From a virus, in IMG/VR virus record IMGVR_UViG_3300020027_000273, positions 1 to 30,660 of that record: a DNA stretch of 30,660 nucleotides; one strand, given 5' to 3'. The position numbers and the translations under genes were made by a program. The notes beneath the pieces are model-generated. The model was not told the origin of the DNA, did not search any database, and saw nothing but the letters and a program-made list of their open reading frames with translations. Each line of letters begins with the position of its first letter. Position 1 is the first letter of the stretch. Below are positions 1 through 7,949 of this stretch, one piece after another.

Positions 1-203
1 TGTCCGGAATTTGATTCATCTATTCTGGCGATTGGAAAATGTCGGTCCGGGCTTATCGACTCTATAAGATTGAAAGCATTGACAAAGACATCGATGTTGT
101 CAGGACTGGACGGTGTCAATGATTCATCAAAAAGAAGTGGGATTTTGACATTCTCATACGTCAGGATAAAATTCGTGCGTATTAAATGCCAAACGCCACC
201 AGA
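1..203 (-). pseudogene. Partial leftward ORF lacking a start codon (possible host gene fragment)
   Basis: The minus strand is open without a stop from position 203 to the left edge, about 67 codons. The translation looks like protein, containing IPLLFDESLTPSSPDNIDVF. An in-frame stop (TGA at 204-206) lies upstream, and no ATG, GTG or TTG falls between it and the well-composed part, so the 5' end seems to be missing. I do not recognise the family. The nearby large tyrosine recombinase suggests that this may be host sequence at the prophage boundary, but no attachment-site duplicate is visible in the window. Confidence 0.4.
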
Positions 204-296
204 TCATACGATTTAACGTTTAGTTGAATTTATCTGTAGCCCCGACAGGGCTCACTACATGCGTTTTCTATTCAGAATCGATGATTAATTGCGAAA

Positions 297-354
297 TAGG
301 GGTAATATTGTACAAAATGTAGGGGTAATAAGTTATTTTTGTTGTAGGGTTATT
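297..354 (+). repeat. Direct repeats over the integrase promoter region
   Basis: TAGGGGTAATA occurs at 297-307 and 320-330, and a related TAGGGTTATT at 345-354, so the spacing is 23 and 25 bp (about two helical turns each). In addition TATTCAGAAT occurs at 269-278 and 351-360. The repeats bracket the candidate integrase promoter. They fit operator sites or arm-type integrase-binding sites; which of the two is inference. Confidence 0.5.
308..341 (+). promoter_or_regulatory. Candidate Bacteroidota-type promoter for the integrase
   Basis: TATTTTTG at 334-341 matches the Bacteroidota -7 consensus TAnnTTTG. A TTG at 308-310 sits 23 bp upstream, within the usual -33 spacing range. It lies about 30 bp before the integrase start and overlaps the TAGGGGTAATA repeats. 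Confidence 0.4.
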
Positions 355-371
355 CAGAATTCCCGGCCTGC

Positions 372-2324
372 ATGAATGTCAATAATTTAACTGATCACCA
401 CCGCGTCTATCCGTCAGTAGACAGTCACCACCAAGAAAAGCAAGACACCTATGTTAACATCCGTGCGGTTGCTCGGAAGAACAGGAATAAAACTATCGAC
501 ATCGGTGTGTATCATTCAAACGGTGTACGAATGAAGGTAAAGCATGCATCTTTCTCAGAAGGTCGTGTTCGTAACGGTTATTACACGCCAGAAGAGACCT
601 CCACGATAAACGATAGAATATATGAAATTTGGAAAAAGGTCAAAGAATACCTGCATCAGAATCCCAATGCAACGAAGCAAATAATTGAAGACGTGACCTA
701 CGGTGGACATTTTTTGTCCACCCACAAAAAGGCCCGAACCAAGGAATTACACTTGCCGATCTATAACGCTCTAAAGCCGTCGGCGTATTTCTCCGAACTA
801 AGGCGAAAATATCCTAAGCGAAAGGAGACTGTAATAACTTCAGTCATCAACGAAGAAGGTTTTGAAGAAGACCACTATGATGAGGTGGTAATTGATCCAT
901 TGTCTCTTGATTCACCGGACTTTCCTAACAACTTTCCAAAAGACTTAAAGAAGCACCTAATAAAGAAATATGATTTAAAGGAATCTAACGACTTCTTTAC
1001 CAACCAGAGAATCAAACTAATCTGTAGTTCTCTTTTTTTCGAAAACCAGACCCTAAAGGAGATAGTAAAAATTGAACCAGAATTACTGGAACAATTTAAA
1101 AAGCAGGAACGTGTAAGAAGCGTTACTCCTTATTCTTACAATATCACGATTAATGGCAAAAAGGAACAAGGGGGTCACAAGGATAAATTGATTGCGCTCA
1201 AGCAAGCGGTTGATTTCACGAACACTGATACAGAAACTATTTACTCGACACAGGCATTCGACAAAAACAATCTGCTTCATATTTTTGGATCAGTTTACTT
1301 TGATACCTTAAGAAATCAGCAAAATGAACGCGTAATTATACGTCTATTTGACTATGTAGCCAATAGCAACGTCTCAACGCATGTGAGCCACTATAATCAA
1401 CAGTGGGCAACCAACTTTATTCATTGGATTAATAAGCATGGCTACATTGACATTTCAGCAAAGCAGTTCGATCCACTCAAGTACAACAAGGAAATATTTA
1501 TCGGGAAGGAACGGCAACAGTATCGTTCAGCCGGTGTCAAAAAGCAATTGGTTAGTATGAAGGTTGTAGGTAAGCATCTTCAGGATAAGGGGCTACTACC
1601 TCCGGTCAACTACGATGCAATAAAAATTAACCTATTTCGAGAATCAGTTGAAGAGGGGACAAGAAATACACATTATCTTCTATTATCTGAGTTTGATGAT
1701 TTGTTCAACTACGAATTCAAGTCAGCAAAACTCAAACAGTATGTTTCGTTATTCGATGAACTGCGCTCCCAAGAAGTATTAAAAGGTACATTCGCCAATG
1801 ATGTTAGTCTATCGACTTTGAAGTTGTATAGGGATATTTTCTGTTTTCAAATAATGATTGGAGGTTTGAGGGGATTGCCTGAATTTCAGACTATCGAGTT
1901 AATTGATTACGACAAGACAGGAAAAGTATTTAGATTTTTTCAAGAGAAAACTCAAAAGAGTAAGGAAACAAAACGCCATGTTTTGAATCCGACGAATAGG
2001 TATACTGAGATTCTTTTAAAACGTTATGGTAATAAGTTGCCTTCCGCTAAATCGGCGGAGGTGTTAAATGGCTACCTTAAGGTTATCGCCCATTCGATAG
2101 GACTGCATAGGGAAGTTGAGAAAGGAATGTCGGTAGCGAACACGATTAGCCAATATTGGGCTCGAAAAACTTTCGGCAATATTCTATTCAGTGAAGGCAT
2201 TAGCGAAGACCAGATCGCACTCTTTACCGGTCATGAGACCCGTAAAAGCGAATTGGGTAAGTCATACCTTGACTTACAGAATGTCTCTCTGAAGCGAAAA
2301 ATATATGACATGGTTGGTTTCTAG
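372..2324 (+). CDS. Large tyrosine recombinase (probable prophage integrase)
   Basis: A 650-residue protein whose last 160 residues form a tyrosine recombinase catalytic domain. Visible catalytic candidates are R500 (GGLRGLPEF), a lysine in QEKTQKSK (about 526-529), Y595 and R598 (YWARKTF, with Tyr where HxxR usually has His), H621 (LFTGHET) and the nucleophile Y632 (GKSYLDL). The 490 residues before it are unusually long for a phage integrase (normally 350-450 in total) and are rich in charged residues. It sits at the left end of the phage gene block, facing inward, beside repeats and a partial gene. That is the expected place for an integrase. An independent mobile-element recombinase is the alternative. 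Confidence 0.8.
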   Translation: MNVNNLTDHHRVYPSVDSHHQEKQDTYVNIRAVARKNRNKTIDIGVYHSNGVRMKVKHASFSEGRVRNGYYTPEETSTINDRIYEIWKKVKEYLHQNPNATKQIIEDVTYGGHFLSTHKKARTKELHLPIYNALKPSAYFSELRRKYPKRKETVITSVINEEGFEEDHYDEVVIDPLSLDSPDFPNNFPKDLKKHLIKKYDLKESNDFFTNQRIKLICSSLFFENQTLKEIVKIEPELLEQFKKQERVRSVTPYSYNITINGKKEQGGHKDKLIALKQAVDFTNTDTETIYSTQAFDKNNLLHIFGSVYFDTLRNQQNERVIIRLFDYVANSNVSTHVSHYNQQWATNFIHWINKHGYIDISAKQFDPLKYNKEIFIGKERQQYRSAGVKKQLVSMKVVGKHLQDKGLLPPVNYDAIKINLFRESVEEGTRNTHYLLLSEFDDLFNYEFKSAKLKQYVSLFDELRSQEVLKGTFANDVSLSTLKLYRDIFCFQIMIGGLRGLPEFQTIELIDYDKTGKVFRFFQEKTQKSKETKRHVLNPTNRYTEILLKRYGNKLPSAKSAEVLNGYLKVIAHSIGLHREVEKGMSVANTISQYWARKTFGNILFSEGISEDQIALFTGHETRKSELGKSYLDLQNVSLKRKIYDMVGF

Positions 2325-2361
2325 GTAGCGTGTCAGTGTTCGACTAATCTAATCGTTTTGT

Positions 2362-2369
2362 TATATTTG
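2362..2369 (+). promoter_or_regulatory. Candidate -7 element for the abortive-infection gene
   Basis: TATATTTG matches TAnnTTTG exactly and lies in the 143-bp gap after the integrase. The -33 region is weak. If used, transcription would start near 2376 and the leader would contain the terminator hairpin at 2423-2452. Confidence 0.3.
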
Positions 2370-2422
2370 AGTAATTGAAATGTTTGATTTGTCAGAGTTG
2401 TATAACTGTGATTGATCTGTGA

Positions 2423-2452
2423 GGGGTAGATTCAACGGTCTACCCCTTTTTT
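2423..2452 (+). terminator. Rho-independent terminator / possible attenuator
   Basis: GGGGTAGA (2423-2430) pairs perfectly with TCTACCCC (2439-2446) over an 8-nt loop and is followed by six T. It can terminate the integrase transcript. Only 15 bp separate it from the start of the next gene, too few for a promoter, so that gene must be transcribed through this hairpin. Confidence 0.85.
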
Positions 2453-2467
2453 AATCCCCAAGACCCG

Positions 2468-3334
2468 ATGGAAAAACTGTTTAAATTCTTTGAAAGCAAA
2501 GCCGGATTTTTAACGGCAATAGGCCTGATTCTTGGCATATTCATTTTTGGTGGTGCTATCATGTACTTCGGCTTTTATAGATCATGCCCAAGTGATGCCG
2601 GAACTTTTGGTGATATGTTTGGCGTAATCACGTCGCTTTTCAGCGCACTCACTGTGATTCTTGTGTTCTATGCTGCTCGATTACAAAAGAAGGAATTGAA
2701 TGATACGCGAGATGAGATGAAAACTCAAACCGGTATTTCATTAGCCTTAAGTCAAGCATCCAAAAAACAAAGTGAAGCAGCAATCGAGCAAAGTAAAGCC
2801 TCTATCAAACAGAATAAGAATCTAGTTCTGCAACGATTTGAAAATACCTTCTTCAACTTGATCACAATTCATAATCAGAATGTGGAGAATCTAAAACATG
2901 CAATTGGAAGTCCTCTTTTTCCTTCTCTATATACAAACATGCAAAGAAAGTTCCAGATGGAATTTACTGGAATTCCGAACTTCTTTACCGAGGACTATGG
3001 AGATTTCATACGATGGTACAACACAGAGCCTCAAGGTGGAGAGAATCTTACTCTACATTATTTCAAACACATTACGAATATCTTGACATTTATAAAGGAT
3101 GCCACTCTAAGTGAAAAAAGAAGAAGTTTCTATTTGAATACATTTCTGGCCTTGCTTTCATCCCACGAGTTGACGCTTTTATACTTTCATGTTGCATTTT
3201 ACAATAAACTCAACGATCGGAGCAAAGAAGTCAGTGAACTCAGGCTCTTCTGTTTGAGGTATAAAGTTTTCGATGACGTGGAGAATCTACCTAACGACAC
3301 GTACAAGAATATTGTCAAAGCATGGAGCAATTGA
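2468..3334 (+). CDS. Putative phage abortive-infection protein (putAbiC-like)
   Basis: A 288-residue membrane protein. Two predicted transmembrane segments lie at about residues 14-37 and 48-69, separated by a short CPSDAGTFGDMFG stretch. A polar, coiled-coil-like segment rich in Q, K and S follows (about 70-120), then a soluble helical domain with HYFKHITNILTFI. This architecture matches, from memory, the putative AbiC family of membrane-anchored phage-exclusion proteins. Its place between the integrase and the end of the late operon is a usual site for cargo genes that protect a lysogen. It ends 2 bp from the convergent tail-fibre stop, with no terminator between. Family membership is fairly likely; the mechanism is unknown. 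Confidence 0.65.
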   Translation: MEKLFKFFESKAGFLTAIGLILGIFIFGGAIMYFGFYRSCPSDAGTFGDMFGVITSLFSALTVILVFYAARLQKKELNDTRDEMKTQTGISLALSQASKKQSEAAIEQSKASIKQNKNLVLQRFENTFFNLITIHNQNVENLKHAIGSPLFPSLYTNMQRKFQMEFTGIPNFFTEDYGDFIRWYNTEPQGGENLTLHYFKHITNILTFIKDATLSEKRRSFYLNTFLALLSSHELTLLYFHVAFYNKLNDRSKEVSELRLFCLRYKVFDDVENLPNDTYKNIVKAWSN

Positions 3335-3336
3335 CC

Positions 3337-4513
3337 TTAGAAAACTGTTACTCCGAAGATGGTGCCAGAGAAGTTGTTTGACATATAACATGCAGTACCT
3401 GACGTAACAGTTACAACAAGTCGATAGTAGTTGCTTCCTGCTGACGCTCCCGTGTCCAAATAATCAATAATTGCAGTTGTCCAACTGTCGCCGTCTAACT
3501 TATAGGTTCTCGATGAAATAGTTGTGAATGGCCCACTGACTGAGGATGCTCTTTGGAGATCGAGTCTTACCACATCCGACCCACCGCTATCTCTTGCAAG
3601 TTGGCATTGCATACGAACCATTGGACGAATCCTGCCAGTGTTGGCTGAGAGAGTAAATAATTTGTTGCTATAGGTCTTTGTTGACAATGCGGTGATCGTT
3701 GAGAAGTCTACGGAACCGTCTGAACTTGAACCATTACCAGAAAATAAACCAGTTACAGAGGAATCCAATTTTTGTGTAGGAAACGGAACCATTTGCCAAT
3801 TTATTATTATCAACATTTCCATCTGCGATTTTGCTATTGGTTACTGCTCCATCGGAAATCTTAATCGCAGTTACGCCACCGGTGTTCAACGATATGAATC
3901 TATCACCATTACTCAGGTCTCCACCACCAACCAGACCATCATTGCCGAACACGCCTGTTGACTTGTTTGCTTTACCTGTCAATGAAGAGTTGATATTGTT
4001 GATCTCAGAATTTACGTTCAGACCGTTGCTGATAACGTCAGAAGTAAAATTCTTCTGTCCATTCACTGTCTGGTTACCAGACAGCCGCATGAATTGAGAT
4101 GCAAGTATGTCGCTGTAATTGCGTCCACCGGATGCAGACATAACAATATATTCACCTGCTCCCGGAACACTACCCACCAACTCTGCCTTCTGTAATGTTC
4201 TCTTGAATGCTGAACCACCCTGTTCAAGTGGGAAACTATCCATGTCAACGTCTGCTGCTTGTACCATGTATTGAGGGAAGGAAACTATTCCAGACTGTGA
4301 ACTGAACTGCATCACAAGGCCGTTAATAATGATCAAACCATCACCAACAGTATAATTTCCGGCTGTCCCGGTCACAATGCACCCTTGAAGAATAAATGCC
4401 CCTTGCCCAACATATTGTAATTGTATTGCCTTCAACATTTCTGATTGAAGAACTTCTAAATCCGTTTGGTGAATCTCTCGACCTCCGATCTGATCATAAT
4501 TGCCTAATAACAT
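3337..4513 (-). CDS. Tail fibre protein, split by a +1 frame change
   Basis: Two overlapping frames (3734-4513 and 3337-3822) join naturally into one protein of about 391 residues. The N-terminal frame runs through collagen-like fibre repeats (VTNSKIADGNVDNNKLANGS, then VSYTK) and then becomes out-of-place sequence ending FLCNWFIFW. The other frame continues LDSSVTGLFSGNG into a beta-rich C-terminal domain (SYYRLVV-like strands), probably the receptor-binding tip. The switch point is an A5 run on the coding strand (plus 3769-3773), where skipping one A restores the frame. It is the last gene of the late operon, as expected for a P2-type fibre. Whether the shift is programmed, phase-variable, a mutation or a base-calling error cannot be told from the sequence. 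Confidence 0.7.
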
Positions 4514-4530
4514 ATTCTTACTAAAACCAT

Positions 4531-5031
4531 TTAACTAAATATTATTTCAAACTGCTTGCCTGCCAACTTGTACTTGTTGACGTCCGCTTTCATTCTAACC
4601 TCTTGTGAGGTCAATGATACGGGTGCTTTAACAACGAAGTCAATTCCATCTGGCAACCCTGTACTATTCTCTCCTTCGATGTAAAGAAAACTTTGTGTTG
4701 CGCCTGTCTCCGGTTCGGTATATAGGTAGACTGGTGCTTGTCCCTCGCCCTCAACATACCAGTAAGCAGAGTTGTTTTGCTCATGTTGTATAATGATCCT
4801 TCTTAAACTTGGATCATATCTATCATTGAGCATCTTCTCCATGTAGATGGTCTGGCCATTGTAAGACAGTTCTACCAAAGCCTGATCTTTAAATGCATTG
4901 AATCTATCTTGTGAATAGTTAATGCCAGACAACAACGTCTCATACCAATTGAGATTGGTCGGGTTTCTCCACCTTGGAGGTGTTAACCTCTTAACAAGTT
5001 TCGAAAGGTTGTATCTGTATATCTGCTGCAT
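4531..5031 (-). CDS. Putative baseplate/tail protein in the gpI position
   Basis: A 166-residue protein starting 2 bp after the J-like gene stops, which suggests translational coupling. I do not recognise a domain. The N-terminus (NLSKLVKRLTPPRWRNP) resembles the start of proteins that follow baseplate J in other Bacteroidota prophages, and the rest is beta-rich (SAYWYVEGEGQAPVYLYTE). In P2-like phages the gene between J and the fibre encodes tail protein I, which links fibre and baseplate. The role is inferred from order alone. Confidence 0.6.
   Translation of the reverse strand: MQQIYRYNLSKLVKRLTPPRWRNPTNLNWYETLLSGINYSQDRFNAFKDQALVELSYNGQTIYMEKMLNDRYDPSLRRIIIQHEQNNSAYWYVEGEGQAPVYLYTEPETGATQSFLYIEGENSTGLPDGIDFVVKAPVSLTSQEVRMKADVNKYKLAGKQFEIIFS
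4535..4542 (-). promoter_or_regulatory. Variant late element ATATTTAG before the tail fibre gene
   Basis: One base away from GTATTTAG. It lies 21 nt upstream of the fibre start at 4513 and overlaps the end of the preceding gene. Confidence 0.25.
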
Positions 5032-5033
5032 GG

Positions 5034-5846
5034 TTATACCCCTGTGTAACTAATCAGTTCGTCGAATGAATAAGGTGAATCCGCTTCATTAATGTACCCC
5101 GCTGGCAGTTCAATGATCCTACCAACTGGCACAATGTCAAAACCAGTTTTGATACAAAGGTTGTCAACAGACACATCGTTCACGCCTGTTACATTTTGAA
5201 TTGTGTCGATCACATCATTGAGTCTCACTTTGCCATCGAATGGCAAAGACTTCATGTACGTTCTTAAAGCCAGTTCGACCGCATCTTTCACAACGGATGG
5301 GTCGTAGATTGAATCATAATAAACGGTTGTTCCTGACATAATCAATTGATCCGAGGCAAGAGAAACTATGTTGATCTTAGTCCCTGCTAATTTGATCTTG
5401 GTTATATACTTCGTGAATTGTGTCTTCTCTTGCGCTGTCAGTGCTTCCAAATCACCCGAAGAAACATTCTCCTTCGCTACCTTGATGAAAAGCGTTGATC
5501 CAGAATTCTCTGTTACCGATACTGCTTTAATGATCTGGCTTGTCGGATCATTCACAGGATAACTAAACCGTGTGCCTTGAAGTGTAAGGTCATAACCTAA
5601 CTGAAATTCGAGAGCCCGGTTATAATACCATTCGGGAGTTCCTATGAAATTGTTCCTGATCAACTCCGTTACTTCAGACTCGAACCTATCTTGGATAATC
5701 TCCAAGTTCTGTTGTGCATTGCTTGCAACGAAAACCCAGTTGCGCCAAATGGCCGCCTTTGAGGTTGAATTCAGTGAGTTCAATTCCGCTCTGGAATTCT
5801 TATCGCTAAATATGCTTTGTGCTATTTCTGTAAACGTTCTTGCCAT
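5034..5846 (-). CDS. Baseplate J-like protein
   Basis: A 270-residue protein of the baseplate J family, which forms the baseplate wedge in P2/Mu-type contractile tails. Supporting features are an N-terminal helical part (AQQNLEIIQDRFESEVTELI), the central beta region, and the C-terminal VKDAVELALRTYMKSLPFDGKVRLNDVIDTI..VTGVNDVSV pattern, which is the typical end of J proteins (a transition into the VxxVxV strand). It follows a small ORF and precedes a gpI-position gene, consistent with P2 order. The start at 5846 has GTATTTAG 7 nt upstream. Confidence 0.85.
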   Translation of the reverse strand: MARTFTEIAQSIFSDKNSRAELNSLNSTSKAAIWRNWVFVASNAQQNLEIIQDRFESEVTELIRNNFIGTPEWYYNRALEFQLGYDLTLQGTRFSYPVNDPTSQIIKAVSVTENSGSTLFIKVAKENVSSGDLEALTAQEKTQFTKYITKIKLAGTKINIVSLASDQLIMSGTTVYYDSIYDPSVVKDAVELALRTYMKSLPFDGKVRLNDVIDTIQNVTGVNDVSVDNLCIKTGFDIVPVGRIIELPAGYINEADSPYSFDELISYTGV

Positions 5847-5853
5847 GCTGATA

Positions 5854-5861
5854 CTAAATAC
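5854..5861 (-). promoter_or_regulatory. Candidate late element GTATTTAG before baseplate J
   Basis: Seven nucleotides upstream of the J start codon. It overlaps the stop codon of the small upstream ORF. Confidence 0.45.
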
Positions 5862-6030
5862 TATAGAACTGGACTAATTTCATATTCAATGCGCTTGCGT
5901 ACCAACGCTTTAGAACTTTGGTGCTATGATTTGGGTTGAACTTTATTCCTTTGCGTCTAGCATAGCCACCTAAATATTTATTAATAACCCTAATGCCACA
6001 TAGTCGAGTTGAAATCTTCATTATCTGCAT
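5854..6030 (-). CDS. Small basic protein of unknown function
   Basis: An ORF of 58 codons from ATG at 6030 (a second ATG lies at 6021) between the sigma-like gene and baseplate J. The protein is strongly basic (GGYARRKGIKFNPNHS..LKRWYASALNMKL) and has no family I recognise. The frame stays open upstream to 6153 inside the sigma-like gene, but the part beyond 6030 has poor composition, so the shorter form is preferred. It fills the 258-bp gap between two solid genes on the same strand. It may be non-coding. Confidence 0.4.
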   Translation of the reverse strand: MQIMKISTRLCGIRVINKYLGGYARRKGIKFNPNHSTKVLKRWYASALNMKLVQFYSI

Positions 6031-6104
6031 CCTTCGTCTAATTCTGCTAATACTAATCTTAGTTCGTATTAATAGGCACAGAGATAAGTACGCCTTCGAA
6101 AAAT

Positions 6105-6677
6105 CTACTTTTCTTCGGACAGATTTATAAGGACAGACAGAATGGAAACACAACCTTTGTCATAGGCGAACTCTCTCCTTTTCTTCAACAATTGCGCTAA
6201 CGCTTCGTTATATCTTTCTTCATCGAACTCATCGTTTTCATCTGAGACAATAACTGCTTTAGGTACAATAACACCTTCATCATTAACTGAGTATTCATCA
6301 ATCGATTCAAATACGTATCTCTCCTTTTTCTTTTTCTCTTGTCTCGATAGACTTAGTTTGTCCAGATAATAGTATTTGATACAAGCCTGAAAGTAACTAT
6401 AGGACTTTCCTTCATCGGGATTGTACTTAACCATCCCACGTTCGAAAACATGAGTGATTACATCCAGCACTAAATCAGTATTGTAATATTTACCGAAGTA
6501 TCGTTTGAGAATGGCATCAGCCATTGCATGTAATTGAGGATAGATATATCTTCCAAAGATGATGCTTCGTTTAATATGATCTGATTCATTCTTAAACGCT
6601 CGTATTGCATTGTCCTGTTCTTCGCCCCAATACTGCCCCCTCGCTGTAACCAGTTTTCTCTTTCTTCCCAACTTCAC
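6105..6677 (-). CDS. T4 gp55-like late-transcription sigma factor
   Basis: A 190-residue protein starting at GTG (6677). Residues about 24-125 follow the sigma region 2 pattern seen in T4 gp55: a helix with AIRAFK, a second with GRYIYPQLHAMADAILKRYF, then DLVLDVITHVFERGMVKYNP, then SYSYFQACIKYYYLDKLSLS followed by the basic RQEKKKKERY. In T4 gp55 the corresponding part reads [24 protein letters not shown]. An acidic tail follows and no region 4 is seen, again like gp55, which replaces the host sigma factor on core RNA polymerase at late promoters. It sits inside the baseplate cluster. The family call rests on remembered gp55 sequence and pattern, so it is likely but not certain. Confidence 0.55.
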   Translation of the reverse strand: MKLGRKRKLVTARGQYWGEEQDNAIRAFKNESDHIKRSIIFGRYIYPQLHAMADAILKRYFGKYYNTDLVLDVITHVFERGMVKYNPDEGKSYSYFQACIKYYYLDKLSLSRQEKKKKERYVFESIDEYSVNDEGVIVPKAVIVSDENDEFDEERYNEALAQLLKKRREFAYDKGCVSILSVLINLSEEK

Positions 6678-6699
6678 TTCGTGATTTACTCCAAGATGT

Positions 6700-6707
6700 T
6701 ATTTATA
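6700..6707 (-). promoter_or_regulatory. TATAAATA, identical to the T4 late-promoter core, before the sigma-like gene
   Basis: On the coding strand TATAAATA ends 22 nt upstream of the GTG start of the gp55-like gene and overlaps the stop codon of the fibre-like gene. It differs from the GTATTTA element found elsewhere, so it may be coincidence in AT-rich DNA. Confidence 0.3.
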
Positions 6708-7332
6708 CAAAAGATGATACCAGCCATTTGTTTATTGATGAAATGAACATTACTTCAAAGGCACCATAGTTTGAGTTGATGACTGCGAAACTATCCCCCT
6801 CAATCAACTTGCCGTTCCCGTTTACTGTCACGTTATGGGCGAGACCATTTCCCGAATCCTTAAACCTTACAGCCTGTTTGTTCAAAGGGCTAGCCGGTAG
6901 GTCGATATTGAGTGCATTGCTGCCAGTGTTACAGATAACAAGAAAGTTTCCCGTATTGCTTATTGAGGTGTTCCCCGATACAATCAGGATCGTTGTTTCA
7001 CCTGAGTAGGTGTTGGTGATCGTCTTATATGTCCCGTCTCCTGCTAGGTAGGCATTGCCTCCAAGATCATTACGAACGATTCCGATCTTTGCTTTCTCGG
7101 CAGCCGTTACAAACTTATGAGCGGTGATCGTATCTGAAATATCATCGGCATTCAGCGTAATAGTATTGCCTGTCTTGCCATTGACCGTAATGGTCTTCAG
7201 CGCAAGGACATCAGATACTTTCCTTTTGTAAGTATAAACATCCGCAGTTGGCTCACTATTGTAGAGGGCTAGGTAGTCGTTAAGGTCTAACTGACTGCTA
7301 TCTTCTAAATCTATAATTCTTTTTGTACTCAC
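6703..7332 (-). CDS. Phage tail/fibre-like structural protein
   Basis: A 209-residue protein starting at GTG (7332). The N-terminus STKRIIDLEDSSQLDLNDYL ALYNSE is the anchoring start seen in many Bacteroidota phage fibre-like proteins. It is followed by an NGKTGNTITLNADDI segment of the type seen in short tail fibres, and a C-terminal beta-rich domain with repeated strands (ILIVSGNTSISNTGNFLVIC, then AVINSNYGAFEVMFI). It lies after the LysM/SprB protein in the baseplate region. A role as a baseplate spike cap or adhesin is inferred. The 47-bp leader has no GTATTTA element. Confidence 0.6.
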   Translation of the reverse strand: MSTKRIIDLEDSSQLDLNDYLALYNSEPTADVYTYKRKVSDVLALKTITVNGKTGNTITLNADDISDTITAHKFVTAAEKAKIGIVRNDLGGNAYLAGDGTYKTITNTYSGETTILIVSGNTSISNTGNFLVICNTGSNALNIDLPASPLNKQAVRFKDSGNGLAHNVTVNGNGKLIEGDSFAVINSNYGAFEVMFISSINKWLVSSFV

Positions 7333-7379
7333 TCTGTTCGCATGTTCATCCGTTTATATTATGTTCTACTTTACGATAC

Positions 7380-7949
7380 CTATACAACTATCAAGTTACC
7401 ATGATCGTCCGTGACGAAATTTCCGAAATCATCAACTAGATAAGTATTGTTGTCCTGCGTAGATATGGTTAGGTTACTAAGTGTCACCTCTGTACCATCC
7501 GCGTCTATTACCGTCACGGAGTATGTGCCACCGGGAACAGCAACAAGGTTCTGACTGTTTGAAATAACCTGATCTGTATCCTGATTCTTCCATACGAATT
7601 GGAATGGTGCTTTACCTCCCATGATGTCAATTAAAATGAATCCATCACCCCCCACATTCTCGTTGCCAATCTGTTTTAGAATAATTTGAAGAGCACCTAT
7701 AATTCCAGTATCCTCGTAATCTGAATTATTGATAGTTGCCGGATAACGATTGAAATATTCTGTGATGGTGTTTGCACTCAGCGCGAGCCCATCCCTTATC
7801 AAGAGAACCTGACCTCCCTCTATATCAGTATCTAAGCCATCGGTGAAAGCATTATCGTCTACTAGTTCCCACACTCTGCTAATTGACCCGTACAGGTTTA
7901 CTGAAACGTCATAAATTGATTGACCATATTGTACTTCGTACTCCCTCAT
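7380..7949 (-). CDS. LysM/gpX-like tail protein with a SprB-like repeat
   Basis: A 189-residue protein with three parts. Residues 1-52 (YEVQYGQSIYDVSVNLYGSI ..VWELVDDN..GGQVLLI) resemble the LysM-type fold of P2 tail protein X. Residues about 108-160 (DIMGGKAPFQFVW..NLVAVPGGTYSVTVIDADG) match the SprB repeat of Bacteroidota gliding adhesins, of the form GGxxPYxYxW...GTYxVTVTDxxG. The C-terminus repeats DDFGNFV and DDHGNLIV. The start overlaps the upstream gene stop (TAATG), showing coupling. A baseplate or surface-decoration role is inferred from the LysM part and the gene order. Confidence 0.65.
   Translation of the reverse strand: MREYEVQYGQSIYDVSVNLYGSISRVWELVDDNAFTDGLDTDIEGGQVLLIRDGLALSANTITEYFNRYPATINNSDYEDTGIIGALQIILKQIGNENVGGDGFILIDIMGGKAPFQFVWKNQDTDQVISNSQNLVAVPGGTYSVTVIDADGTEVTLSNLTISTQDNNTYLVDDFGNFVTDDHGNLIVV

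Noticed and set aside
1926-1933. GTATTTAG inside the integrase gene, GTATTTAC near 17238 and GTATTTAT in istA as further late elements
   Set aside because: They are inside genes or not upstream of a phage start on the same strand, and this number is what chance would give.
3337-4513. Diversity-generating retroelement target at the fibre tip
   Set aside because: No reverse transcriptase gene or template repeat was found in the window; the frame switch has a simpler homopolymer explanation.
6031-6153. Upstream extension of the small basic ORF to 6153
   Set aside because: It overlaps the sigma-like gene in another frame and its composition is poor; the shorter form from 6030 is preferred.
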